Assembly (NCBI GenBank): GCA_003517915.1
Contig: DOZQ01000144.1
Location: 1 to 6,530 of the forward strand
Direction of reading: 5' to 3'
Source of the DNA: Oscillospiraceae bacterium
GTDB lineage: Bacteria; Bacillota; Clostridia; Oscillospirales; Acutalibacteraceae
DNA length: 6,530 bases
Part shown: piece by piece, positions 1 through 5,893 of the stretch
How positions within the stretch are numbered: position 1 is the first letter of the stretch
Layout of the letters: each line of letters starts with the position of its first letter
Notes under the pieces: generated by a model
The model's database searches: none
What the model was told of the DNA's origin: nothing
The model's input: the letters and a program-made list of their open reading frames with translations, nothing else
Translations under genes and position numbers: made by a program

Positions 1-40
1 TTCAAGTGGTTTGGCTATATAAAAATACGTAATATAATAT

Positions 41-84
41 CTCCATATCAAGGGATAAGTTTTCTTAAATCCCTTGATATGGAG
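41..84 (-). terminator. Long perfect hairpin downstream of dpaB, probable transcription terminator
   Basis: Bases 41-55 (CTCCATATCAAGGGA) and 70-84 are exact reverse complements, giving a 15-bp stem. Inside it, TAAG (56-59) and CTTA (64-67) add 4 bp around a TTTT loop, leaving AA (68-69) bulged. It lies about 30 bases past the dpaB stop, where a terminator of the leftward cluster is expected. In the leftward direction the downstream side is AT-rich, with a TATTTTTATAT stretch but no tight U-run. In the rightward direction a T6 run (94-99) follows after nine bases. It may therefore serve both strands, ending a rightward gene beyond the left edge as well. It could instead be an mRNA-stabilising hairpin. 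Confidence 0.6.
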
Positions 85-113
85 GCGGATTTGTTTTTTG
101 GTTTAACCGCACT

Positions 114-689
114 TTAACTGTATAATATCGGCTGGAGCTGTCTGCCATGCAGTGCCTCAAAGACCGCCTGCGGAAGCTGTTCAAAAACCGCCACTGCCGA
201 TCTGGGTTTTTTCATCGGATCGTCCTGTCTAAAAGGTACAAAAAATATATTCTTGGTACCCAGCAACTGCCCTATGTTTTTTGCTGATCCGCTGAGCGCG
301 TCGTTTGTCGCAATCGCGATCAACAGCGGTCTTTGATTGCGCAGATGCGCCTTCGCCGCCATTGTGACGCTTGTGTCAGTTATTCCGTTGGCAAGTTTTG
401 CGAGAGTATTTCCGGTGCAGGGAGCAATAATCATAATGTCCAGCAGTTTCTCAGGGCCTATAGGCTCCGCATCCTCTATGCTTGCAATCACCTCCCGTCC
501 GCATATTTTTTCTACCTGGGACTTTATATCGTCGGCTTTTCCAAACCGCGTGTCGGTTTTATAGGCGGCATTTGACATAATAGGTATAAGACTAAACCCC
601 TGCGCCTTTAGGGCCTTCATCTGCGGTATAGCCCCCGAAAAAGTGCAATGTGAACCGCACAGGGCAAATCCCGCCGTTAATTCATCCAT
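114..689 (-). CDS. dpaB: Dipicolinate synthase subunit B
   Basis: This is the second subunit of dipicolinate synthase (SpoVFB). With DpaA it makes dipicolinic acid from the dihydrodipicolinate branch of lysine synthesis, in the mother cell during sporulation. The product passes to the forespore and accumulates as Ca-DPA. The 191-residue protein is close to the usual ~200 and has the flavoprotein-like (UbiX/PanC-type) fold signature of the family. Visible features are GSHCTFS near residues 12-18, an APCTGNTLAKLANGITD segment with TSVTMA (about 89-111), TNDALSGSAKNIG (128-140) and the family-typical FRQDDPMKKPRS (153-164). The start is well supported: AGGAGG at 696-701 lies 6 bases before the ATG. 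The gene begins inside the last codons of dpaA (8-base overlap), so translational coupling is likely. No frameshift or missing segment is seen. The N-terminus starts very close to the GxxxCxxS region, as is normal for the family. Confidence 0.95.
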   Translation of the reverse strand: MDELTAGFALCGSHCTFSGAIPQMKALKAQGFSLIPIMSNAAYKTDTRFGKADDIKSQVEKICGREVIASIEDAEPIGPEKLLDIMIIAPCTGNTLAKLANGITDTSVTMAAKAHLRNQRPLLIAIATNDALSGSAKNIGQLLGTKNIFFVPFRQDDPMKKPRSAVAVFEQLPQAVFEALHGRQLQPILYS

Positions 690-1560
690 TCTTATCCTCC
701 TGAACTATATTGTAAATCGTGTCCCGGATAATGGCCGCTGCGGTTTTAGGCGCTACCTTACCCGGCAGAGACAATGCTCTTATCGATTTTATGCCCATTG
801 TACCCGCCGCTTCAATATCTATTCCTCCCGGATCGGACGCCAGGTCGATTATTAAAACCGACTCCTTATTCGTAATTTTTGACAAAGCATGACGGTCAAA
901 TATTACATCAGGCACTGTATTGAATATTATGTCATATTCTTTTTCTTCAGCAAAAATTCCAGAAATATGAACCGCTCTGCAGCCCGCCTGTTTTATCCAT
1001 GCCAAATCGGCGCATTTTCTCGCGCTCACCGTCACATCCGCTCCCAAATCCATAAGCATCTTAGAAAGAATTTTGCCGATGCGGCCATATCCGCTGACAA
1101 GGCATTTTGATGAATGCAGGGTAAAATCCGTTTCTCTGATAGCTATTTCGAGCGCCCCCTCGGCCGTCGGAATGGCGTTGAGTATGCTCATCTCTTCCCT
1201 TTTAAGATAGTCGTATATGACAATTCCACGAGCTTCAGCGGCTTCGGTCAGCTTCCTGTCAAGCATTCCACCGACGGCTATGACTCCGTCTTGTAAATTG
1301 TCAAAAACCTCCGCCAAATAAAGCCGAGTATAGCTGTTATTCGCGTTAATCGTAACGCCGTCTCTGGTCGCCGGCAACGGCAATACCACAATATCCGCCG
1401 CTAAAACCGCTTCTGGCAGCGGTTTTGCTTTAATTTCACGGGAAACTATCGTGGAGTTCTCCATGCCGCTGCAAATCACCTGATGTCCGTCCCGTGTCAA
1501 TAAATTGGCAAGATACGCCTGCCGATCATCTCCTCCAACCACTGTGTATCTCATATTCAT
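682..1560 (-). CDS. dpaA: Dipicolinate synthase subunit A
   Basis: This is the NAD(P)-binding subunit of dipicolinate synthase (SpoVFA), acting with DpaB in the mother cell late in sporulation. The 292-residue length matches the family (~297 in Bacillus subtilis). The N-terminal part carries VVGGDDRQAYLA (7-18) and the C-terminal half a Rossmann fold with GYGRIG (157-162). These are followed by DLASDPGGID (239-248) and the conserved ALSLPGKVAPKTAA segment (262-275). Two in-frame ATGs compete, at 1560 and 1554. The purine-rich GAGGGAAGG at 1563-1571 ends only two bases before the first ATG but eight before the second, so Met-3 (1554) may be the true start, giving 290 residues. The gene follows cca after 49 bases and overlaps dpaB by 8. 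A possible sporulation promoter lies in the cca-dpaA gap. The subunit assignment is firm from the motifs and the pairing with dpaB. Confidence 0.95.
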   Translation of the reverse strand: MNMRYTVVGGDDRQAYLANLLTRDGHQVICSGMENSTIVSREIKAKPLPEAVLAADIVVLPLPATRDGVTINANNSYTRLYLAEVFDNLQDGVIAVGGMLDRKLTEAAEARGIVIYDYLKREEMSILNAIPTAEGALEIAIRETDFTLHSSKCLVSGYGRIGKILSKMLMDLGADVTVSARKCADLAWIKQAGCRAVHISGIFAEEKEYDIIFNTVPDVIFDRHALSKITNKESVLIIDLASDPGGIDIEAAGTMGIKSIRALSLPGKVAPKTAAAIIRDTIYNIVQEDKNG

Positions 1561-1575
1561 ATCCTTCCCTCTTTA

Positions 1576-1603
1576 CATATTATGAGGAATTATTGCCGCC
1601 AGT
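1576..1603 (-). promoter_or_regulatory. Candidate mother-cell sigma-K/sigma-E-type promoter for dpaA-dpaB
   Basis: On the minus strand CATAATATG (1584 to 1576) matches eight of nine positions of the sigma-K -10 pattern CATANNNTA and partly matches the sigma-E pattern. An AC dinucleotide at 1603-1602, seventeen bases upstream, fits the very short sigma-K -35 element. In Bacillus subtilis the orthologous spoVF operon is known to be transcribed by sigma-K. The weak point is that the predicted start, near 1569, falls inside the purine-rich ribosome binding site. That works only if translation begins at the second ATG (1554). The two consensus elements are short and a chance match is quite possible. 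Confidence 0.3.
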
Positions 1604-1609
1604 GCAAAC

Positions 1610-2782
1610 CTATAGGTGTTTTTCCACCAAACGGAGTAAAATTTTCTTCCGGTTAAGCTCCGGACTTACTATGACCTCACCCAGGAGCTTTTCAAGCGCC
1701 TCACCGATTTTTTCACCTTTAAATCCAAGCTTTATAAGATCAAACCCGTCTATATCCAGCATACGCAGGAGGTACGGCTCATTGTGATCCATAATGGCGG
1801 TGAGCCATGCCTTGCACTCGGCAATATCCTCTCCCAGCAGCACGCCCCGCGTCTCAATAATTCCTTTCCAAAGCTGCGGCGGAAAACCAGAAAGGCGGGT
1901 TTTCATCTCCGCTTTTGAAACAAATGCTGGCAAACGCAGTTCATTTATAATCCCAGCCGACAACTTACTAATCTGTTTATCGCTTTTAAGGCGGCGCAAA
2001 ACCGTCTCTGGATTAGCATCTGACAGATAACAAAGCGCGGCAAAGCGCAGCGAACACTCCGGCGGAATTTTCGCCAATAGCTCAAGTTTTCTCCCCGATG
2101 ATATGCCCGCAGACAAAAGCCCCCCCGCGTTTATTAGCGGCTCAAGCGACTGCGGCGCCGCGCCCAACATACATTTTATAAGCTCCCCGAAAATCCGCTC
2201 GGCACTGATATTACTCAGTGTCTCTACCCGCCTTAAAGCTGCCTCAAGAGTTTTTTCTTCTATAGTATATTCAAGCACCGACGCGAACCGAAAACCGCGC
2301 AGGATTCTGAGCGCGTCCTCGGAAAAACGGGTGTCGGGGTCTCCCACCGCCCTTACAAGCTTACTTTTCAAATCTGCCCTGCCACCGAACGGATCTTTTA
2401 GCTCACCTGTAAGGTTCATTGCCATAGCGTTCACCGTAAAATCCCGCCGCGCCAGATCCTCTTCGATAGAATCAACCGGGATCACCGTTTCGGGGTGCCT
2501 GTGGTCACGGTACTCTCCGTCCACCCTGAAACGGGTCACTTCAATAGGAAAATCCCCTATCATAACCGTTACCGTACCGTGGCGGATTCCCGTCTCAATA
2601 ACCCTATCGAATATCTTCAAAATTTTCTCGGGCGGCGCGGATGAAGCTATGTCGTAGTCCTCGGGTGTTTCGCCGCGCAGCAAATCCCGCACACAGCCGC
2701 CTGCAAGCCACGCCTCATAGCCGTTTTGTTCAATCCTATTCATACATTCCAATACACTAAGCGGTATATGATATCTGTCCAT
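1610..2782 (-). CDS. cca: CCA-adding tRNA nucleotidyltransferase (class II)
   Basis: This cytosolic enzyme adds or repairs the 3' CCA end of tRNAs from CTP and ATP without a nucleic-acid template. With the start used here it has 390 residues. Class II motifs appear in order. The GG near 28 with CVRDLLRG is followed by the metal-binding DYD at 42-44 (motif A). Next come EVTRFRVDGEYRDHRHPE (81-98), RRDFTVNAM (112-120, motif B) and DPFGG (130-134). EDALRILRGFRFA (155-167) is the nucleotide-selecting EDxxR motif. The C-terminal tail DIDGFDLIKLGFKG...IGEALEKLL is typical of Firmicute enzymes, and no HD phosphohydrolase motif is seen. An ATG 69 bases further upstream (2851) is in frame. The Met at 2782 is preferred because AAGGA lies seven bases before it and the protein family starts near this point. 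Poly(A) polymerase and A-adding enzymes share these motifs, so exact specificity is inferred. It heads the cca-dpaA-dpaB cluster; I find no convincing promoter for it, though 2830-2880 is AT-rich. Confidence 0.93.
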   Translation of the reverse strand: MDRYHIPLSVLECMNRIEQNGYEAWLAGGCVRDLLRGETPEDYDIASSAPPEKILKIFDRVIETGIRHGTVTVMIGDFPIEVTRFRVDGEYRDHRHPETVIPVDSIEEDLARRDFTVNAMAMNLTGELKDPFGGRADLKSKLVRAVGDPDTRFSEDALRILRGFRFASVLEYTIEEKTLEAALRRVETLSNISAERIFGELIKCMLGAAPQSLEPLINAGGLLSAGISSGRKLELLAKIPPECSLRFAALCYLSDANPETVLRRLKSDKQISKLSAGIINELRLPAFVSKAEMKTRLSGFPPQLWKGIIETRGVLLGEDIAECKAWLTAIMDHNEPYLLRMLDIDGFDLIKLGFKGEKIGEALEKLLGEVIVSPELNRKKILLRLVEKHL

Positions 2783-2889
2783 ACACAATTCCTTTTCCGC
2801 TGCAAAAGGCGATTTTAAAACTTTGTTGTTTATTTTTGCCCTTATAAGCAATATAATAATAGAAATAGCTTATTATATTTCCCGCCCAG

Positions 2890-3067
2890 CTCCGCGCTGC
2901 GGGCCGGGATTATTTTTGACTGTTTGGCCGGGGCGTCCGCTTCGCGTGCGCACGAATAAAGTTTGGTGCAGCGTTCCGAATATAATCCCCTGCCCTGCCT
3001 TGGTGTTCCTTAAAGCCCAATACCCCATCGCTGGAACGGCGGGAAACGGTTAATTTTACGCGCGGAG
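2890..3067 (+). ncRNA. Candidate structured RNA or murC leader
   Basis: This region accounts for most of the 300-base gap between cca and murC. After AT-rich DNA (2830-2880) the sequence becomes abruptly GC-rich. CTCCGCGC (2890-2897) pairs perfectly with GCGCGGAG (3060-3067). Nested within, TTGACTGTTT (2916-2925) pairs along all ten positions (two G-U) with AAACGGTTAA (3044-3053), and GCCG (2927-2930) pairs with CGGC (3037-3040). Competing or internal helices include GGGATTAT (2906-2913) with ATAATCCC (2982-2989), CAGCG (2969-2973) with CGCTG (3029-3033), and GGTGTT (3002-3007) with AATACC (3019-3024). The closed unit is about 178 bases, near the size of 6S RNA, and rod-like with bulges. I could not match it to the 6S consensus or to any riboswitch I know. 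It ends four bases before the murC ribosome binding site, so it may be a regulatory leader instead of a separate RNA. Possible -10 hexamers TATAAT (2852-2857) and TATTAT (2871-2876) precede it, without good -35 elements. Confidence 0.35.
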
Positions 3068-3082
3068 AATGGAAGATCGGTA

Positions 3083-4459
3083 ATGACAAAAGTTCAGACG
3101 GAAATCGACTCACTGCTTAAAACGGTAAAATCTATTCACATGATAGGTATCGGCGGTTCGGGTATGTGTCCTTTAGCGGAGATACTGCACAGCTGGGGAT
3201 ACTCCCTCACCGGTTCAGACAATAATGAAACCGATACTTTGGCACGCATTAGAAAAATGGGGATTCCCGTGACTTTAGGCCACAGCCCCGACAATATAGC
3301 GGACGCTGAGATGGTTGTCTATTCCGCTGCCATCATGCGTGATAATCCCGAGCTTTCAGAGGCATTCAGGCGCTCGGTTCCCACCTTTGAACGTTCGGTT
3401 CTTTTGGGAGCCGTATCCCGCCGATATGAAAATTCTATATGCATATCCGGCACCCACGGAAAAACCACCGTAACCTCGATGCTCGCGCAGATTATGATTG
3501 AAGCCGCCGCCGACCCCGCCGTCGTCATCGGCGGAAAGCTGCCGCTCATAGATGCGAACGGGCGCGCCGGCAATTCTGACACGCTGATATGTGAAGCTTG
3601 TGAATTCAACGACACCTTTTTGGAGCTTTCCCCCGCCGTTTCAGTTCTGCTCAACATAGATGACGACCATTTGGAATATTTTAAAACCATGGATAATCTG
3701 GTGAATTCCTTCAGTATATTTGCGTCAAACGCAAAAAAAGCGGTAATCTGCAACGGTGATGATCCGCTTGTGATGAAATCGGTTAGCGGCCTTTCTAACA
3801 TTATAACATTCGGCCTTTCGGATTCAAATGATTATTATGCCGAAAATATTCGCGTACTTCCCGGCGTCAAATGCGAATTTGAGCTTATGTATAAAAAAGA
3901 GCTTTTAGGCACCCTCCGCCTGAACGTACCAGGCCGCCACAATGTACTCAACGCGCTGGCGGCCTCAGCCGCCGCCTTTTATGCCGGCATGAATTTCAGG
4001 CAGATAGAATCCGGGCTTGCGCATTTTACCGGAGCCGGCCGCCGTTTTGAAATTTTGGGGCGTCCTGACGGAATTACCGTCGCGGACGATTACGCGCATC
4101 ATCCGACCGAGCTGCGCGCGGTGCTTTCCGCCGCGATGGAAATGGGCTTCAATAAGGTTTGGGCGGTTTTTCAGCCCTTCACTTTTTCCCGCACGGTTAT
4201 GCTGATGGATGATTTTGTAACCGCGCTTAAAATCCCGGACAGGGTCGTGCTCAGTGAGATAATGGGTTCACGTGAAATCAACACCTACGGCGTGCACGCT
4301 TCCGATCTAGGCAAAAAAATTGACAGGGCGGTATGGTTTGAAACCTTCAATGAAATAGCCGATTATATCTTTTCAAACGCCAAAACAGGAGATCTTGTGA
4401 TAACTTTGGGCTGCGGAGATATATATAAAGCCGCCAAGCTGATTCTAGAAAAATACTAA
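3083..4459 (+). CDS. murC: UDP-N-acetylmuramate--L-alanine ligase
   Basis: This enzyme catalyses ATP-dependent joining of L-alanine to UDP-MurNAc, the first amino-acid addition in peptidoglycan precursor synthesis in the cytoplasm. The 458 residues match the family. The N-terminal UDP-binding loop is GIGGSGM (22-28). The ATP P-loop is GTHGKTT (123-129). The central domain has EACEFNDTFLELSP (171-184) and NIDDDHLEYF (191-200). GRHNVLNALAA (284-294), GAGRRFE (317-323) and the MurC-diagnostic DDYAHHPTE (335-343) follow, then FQPFTFSRT (363-371) and LGCGDIYK (442-449). The EAC in place of the more common EAD(E) is, from memory, frequent among Clostridia and so not a defect. The start is supported by GGAAG (3071-3075) seven bases upstream of the ATG. 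The gene is divergent from cca and has no close downstream partner (587-base gap), so it is probably monocistronic. Other mur genes are absent from the window. Confidence 0.97.
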   Translation: MTKVQTEIDSLLKTVKSIHMIGIGGSGMCPLAEILHSWGYSLTGSDNNETDTLARIRKMGIPVTLGHSPDNIADAEMVVYSAAIMRDNPELSEAFRRSVPTFERSVLLGAVSRRYENSICISGTHGKTTVTSMLAQIMIEAAADPAVVIGGKLPLIDANGRAGNSDTLICEACEFNDTFLELSPAVSVLLNIDDDHLEYFKTMDNLVNSFSIFASNAKKAVICNGDDPLVMKSVSGLSNIITFGLSDSNDYYAENIRVLPGVKCEFELMYKKELLGTLRLNVPGRHNVLNALAASAAAFYAGMNFRQIESGLAHFTGAGRRFEILGRPDGITVADDYAHHPTELRAVLSAAMEMGFNKVWAVFQPFTFSRTVMLMDDFVTALKIPDRVVLSEIMGSREINTYGVHASDLGKKIDRAVWFETFNEIADYIFSNAKTGDLVITLGCGDIYKAAKLILEKY

Positions 4460-4780
4460 AAACATCGAGTCGTTTTTCGGAGTTTTTTCTGACATGAGTG
4501 TCATAAAACAAATATGTTAAAATACCATGTCTTTTCCCGTCGTTTTTGGTAAAGCCTACGGCCTCAACCTTTGATTTGGCCGATAACAAAAGGGTTTTTG
4601 CGGTTTTCCAGAAAATTCATTTTTGAAATTGATGCCTTTTTTTATCCTTAAACCAGATAACTGAGCCGATGATTTTGGGTTTCAAACATGTTTATTGTAT
4701 AGCTGAAAAAGTTAATACTACAACATGTTGATAAGAAAATAAATAATTCAAAAAATAATCAATAAATATTGGATAAGCCC
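4460..4780. other. AT-rich gap downstream of murC, part of a 587-base intergenic region
   Basis: No credible gene is seen. Possible murC transcript ends are weak. AAAAAC (4458-4463) can pair with GTTTTT (4472-4477), followed by a T6 run (4483-4488). A small hairpin TGACA-TGAG-TGTCA (4490-4503) is flanked by TTTT and AAAA that extend it past one mismatch. CGGCC (4559-4563) pairs with GGCCG (4578-4582) around an inner TCAA/TTGA helix. It overlaps an alternative AACCTTTG (4566-4573)/CAAAAGGGTT (4587-4596) pairing followed by T's. GTCGTTTTT occurs twice (4469-4477 and 4539-4547). None of these is a textbook terminator. The right portion is very AT-rich and leads into the ispF-side promoter. Confidence 0.5.
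4684..4730. promoter_or_regulatory. Two AACATGTT palindromes upstream of the ispF leader promoter, possible operator pair
   Basis: AAACATGTTT (4684-4693) and CAACATGTTG (4721-4730) are both perfect 10-bp palindromes sharing the core AACATGTT. Both are followed by AT after one base, and their centres are 37 bp apart (about 3.5 helical turns). They lie 51-97 bases upstream of the TTGACA at 4781, a position usual for a dimeric activator or a looping repressor. I cannot name a regulator with this site. The surroundings are AT-rich, which makes short palindromes more frequent by chance. Confidence 0.3.
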
Positions 4781-4810
4781 TTGACATAAATCCTCAAAAA
4801 CAGTTATCAT
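4781..4810 (+). promoter_or_regulatory. Sigma-A-type promoter for the ispF leader RNA
   Basis: A perfect TTGACA (4781-4786) is separated by 18 bases from TATCAT (4805-4810), which matches the -10 consensus at five of six positions. The predicted start is near A4817, seven bases past the -10. That base is the first of a long helix, and this agreement supports the promoter. Transcription would cross a leader of about 230 bases before the ispF start, unless it ends earlier. Confidence 0.65.
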
Positions 4811-4816
4811 AGGTGC

Positions 4817-4926
4817 ATACCTTGAATCGCCCGCCGGCAGCTCCACTGACAATCTGTATATACATATCAATACGTCAGGAAAATTATATGACATCATCTT
4901 ACTCCGCCGTGCGGCGATAAAGGTAT
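4817..4926 (+). ncRNA. Candidate structured leader or small RNA upstream of ispF
   Basis: ATACCTT (4817-4823) pairs exactly with AAGGTAT (4920-4926). After a small internal loop (GA against A), ATCGCC (4826-4831) pairs exactly with GGCGAT (4913-4918). A 3x3 internal loop follows, then CGGC (4835-4838) with GCCG (4906-4909). An inner stem-loop is formed by CTGAC (4846-4850) with GTCAG (4874-4878) and GTAT (4856-4859) with ATAC (4870-4873). The molecule is thus a rod of about 110 bases whose 5' end coincides with the predicted transcription start. A weak terminator-like pairing AAAGTG/CATTTT (4949-4968) with a T6 run (4965-4970) follows, so the RNA might end near 4972 or read on into ispF. It matches no riboswitch or small-RNA family I recognise. 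The role is unknown: either a cis-acting leader of ispF or a free small RNA. Confidence 0.45.
4888..4920 (+). CDS. Possible 10-codon leader peptide in the ispF leader
   Basis: ATG at 4888 is preceded by AGGA (4877-4880) with an ideal seven-base spacing. It opens a frame reading MTSSYSAVRR and stops with TAA at 4918-4920. The last two sense codons, CGG and CGA for arginine, together with the stop make up most of the 3' arm of the inner closing helix (4913-4918). A ribosome reaching the stop would therefore unwind that helix and probably cover the outer one. This is the usual geometry of translation-coupled attenuators, but there is no evidence of translation. A frame this short with a ribosome binding site can arise by chance. 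Confidence 0.22.
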   Translation: MTSSYSAVRR

Positions 4927-4994
4927 ATAATTAATGAGTGTCATCTTCAAAGTGCCACCTACCATTTTTTATTTGAATTGGAACCCGGGAAAAG

Positions 4995-5012
4995 CTTGTC
5001 TTACTTGTCTTA
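4995..5012 (+). repeat. Tandem 9-bp direct repeat before ispF
   Basis: CTTGTCTTA occurs twice with no gap (4995-5003 and 5004-5012), followed shortly by a partial copy CTTA (5018-5021). It ends 23 bases before the ispF ribosome binding site. It may be a slippage duplication or a site for a regulator; nothing in the sequence tells which. Confidence 0.6.
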
Positions 5013-5046
5013 ATTATCTTAGCAAATTAAACTACGGAGGCAGATC

Positions 5047-5514
5047 ATGCGCATTGGACACGGCTACGACGTACATCGTCTGGTTAAGGGTCGTCCCCTT
5101 GTTATAGGCGGAGTGATTGTCCCATATGAAAAAGGGGAGTTGGGACACTCTGACGGCGACGTCCTTCTGCATGCCATTTGTGACGCTTTACTTGGTGCAG
5201 CTGCCATCGGTGATATTGGACAGTTTTTCCCGGACTCTGATTCAAAATATAAAAATTGTGACAGTGCACTTTTTCTGCGTCAGGTTTGTGAAAAGGTCAT
5301 GTCAGCCGGATATAAAATTCAAAACATTGACGCAACGGTTATATTGCAGAATCCTCGAATTTCCGGTTATATGGAACAAATCCGTTATAAGGTTGCCGAA
5401 ATCTGCTCAGCGAACTTAAATGACATCAGTATAAAAGCAACAACCGAAGAGGGTCTTGGCTTCACTGGCTCCGGCGAAGGAATTGCCGCGCATGCGGTTT
5501 GTCTTATAGACTGA
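5047..5514 (+). CDS. ispF: 2-C-methyl-D-erythritol 2,4-cyclodiphosphate synthase
   Basis: This MEP-pathway enzyme cyclises CDP-methylerythritol 2-phosphate to MEcPP with release of CMP, on the way to isoprenoids including the undecaprenyl carrier for wall synthesis. It acts as a cytosolic homotrimer with zinc at the subunit interfaces. The 155 residues are full length. The zinc ligands are in place: Asp8 and His10 in GHGYDVHRL, and His42 in LGHSDGDVLLHA. Asp56 in GDIG and FPD (61-63) line the substrate site, and ILQNPRI (99-105) follows. The family-end motif KATTEEGLGFTGSGEGIAAHA (130-150) contains Thr133 and Glu135. GGAGG (5036-5040) six bases before the ATG fixes the start. The gene stands alone, with no ispD beside or fused to it. 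It is preceded by a long structured leader with its own promoter (4781-4810). No terminator is clear downstream, although CAGGCGCCTG (5524-5533) is a perfect palindrome. Confidence 0.97.
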   Translation: MRIGHGYDVHRLVKGRPLVIGGVIVPYEKGELGHSDGDVLLHAICDALLGAAAIGDIGQFFPDSDSKYKNCDSALFLRQVCEKVMSAGYKIQNIDATVILQNPRISGYMEQIRYKVAEICSANLNDISIKATTEEGLGFTGSGEGIAAHAVCLID

Positions 5515-5669
5515 ACCGGAAATCAGGCGCCTGCATGTAAATCCTCTTATATTTTTAGCTCCTCATGCATATACTAGATTTGACGTAAATGTATATTACA
5601 GCCTGATTCATTTATTTAGATAATCTTATATTTGCTGGTATTTATTGTTTTATATTTGTTATTGTTCGC

Positions 5670-5698
5670 TTGACAATTTTTTTGATATGAGTTATTAT
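5670..5698 (+). promoter_or_regulatory. Sigma-A-type promoter of the DivIVA-family gene
   Basis: A perfect TTGACA (5670-5675), a 17-base spacer containing a T-run, and TATTAT (5693-5698, five of six) give a near-consensus housekeeping promoter. Transcription would start near 5705, leaving a leader of about 190 bases before the gene. The position shows the gene is transcribed independently of ispF. Confidence 0.7.
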
Positions 5699-5880
5699 TT
5701 ATATTAAGGTTTTATAAGGTTGCAAATAACTTTTGGTGTATTTTAGAATGGTATGTGGAATTATTTTCCTCCAGATAAAATGCCGTAAAAATTACGACAG
5801 ATATTGATTCCCGTTTCAGTATAATTTAAATGTACTACTGTATATTTGAGCTTGTATTATCTTCGGGTTCAGTATTTGAT

Positions 5881-5893
5881 CCTAGCTAGGGAG
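5881..5893 (+). promoter_or_regulatory. Palindrome touching the ribosome binding site of the DivIVA-family gene
   Basis: CCTAGCTAGG (5881-5890) is a perfect 10-bp palindrome whose right end forms part of the AGGGAG Shine-Dalgarno sequence (5888-5893). A factor bound there as DNA or RNA could affect expression; as a hairpin only three stable pairs are possible. GGAG is four bases from the ATG at 5898 but seven from the ATG at 5901, which favours the second start. Confidence 0.4.

Noticed and set aside
2103..2657. 184-codon open frame on the plus strand opposite cca
   Set aside because: It is antisense to a fully motif-supported cca gene, has Ser/Arg-rich composition typical of an antisense shadow, and has no recognisable domain.
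3069..3083. Mini-frame MEDR whose stop overlaps the murC start as TAATG
   Set aside because: Its GGAG is only one base from the ATG, so initiation is implausible; four codons give no support.
3319..3801. 160-codon open frame antisense to murC
   Set aside because: Shadow of the murC reading frame; no family resemblance.
4934..5107. 57-codon frame starting MSVIFKVPPTIFYL, with a CLTC motif, running into ispF in another frame
   Set aside because: It overlaps the certain ispF start by about 60 bases, its only ribosome binding site is a poorly spaced AAGG, and the second half is a shadow of ispF.
5524..5533. CAGGCGCCTG palindrome as a terminator for ispF
   Set aside because: No T-run follows within the required distance, and a perfect palindrome without a loop gives only a short hairpin.
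5627..5658. TTATATTTG repeated 23 bases apart
   Set aside because: The surroundings are low-complexity AT-rich DNA, where such words recur by chance.
5748..5807. 19-codon frame (MVCGIIFLQIKCRKNYDRY) in the leader of the DivIVA-family gene
   Set aside because: No ribosome binding site precedes it, and such a frame is expected by chance.
5868..5893. PreQ1-like riboswitch suggested by CCTAGCTA
   Set aside because: The remaining conserved stem and A-rich tail of preQ1-I are absent.
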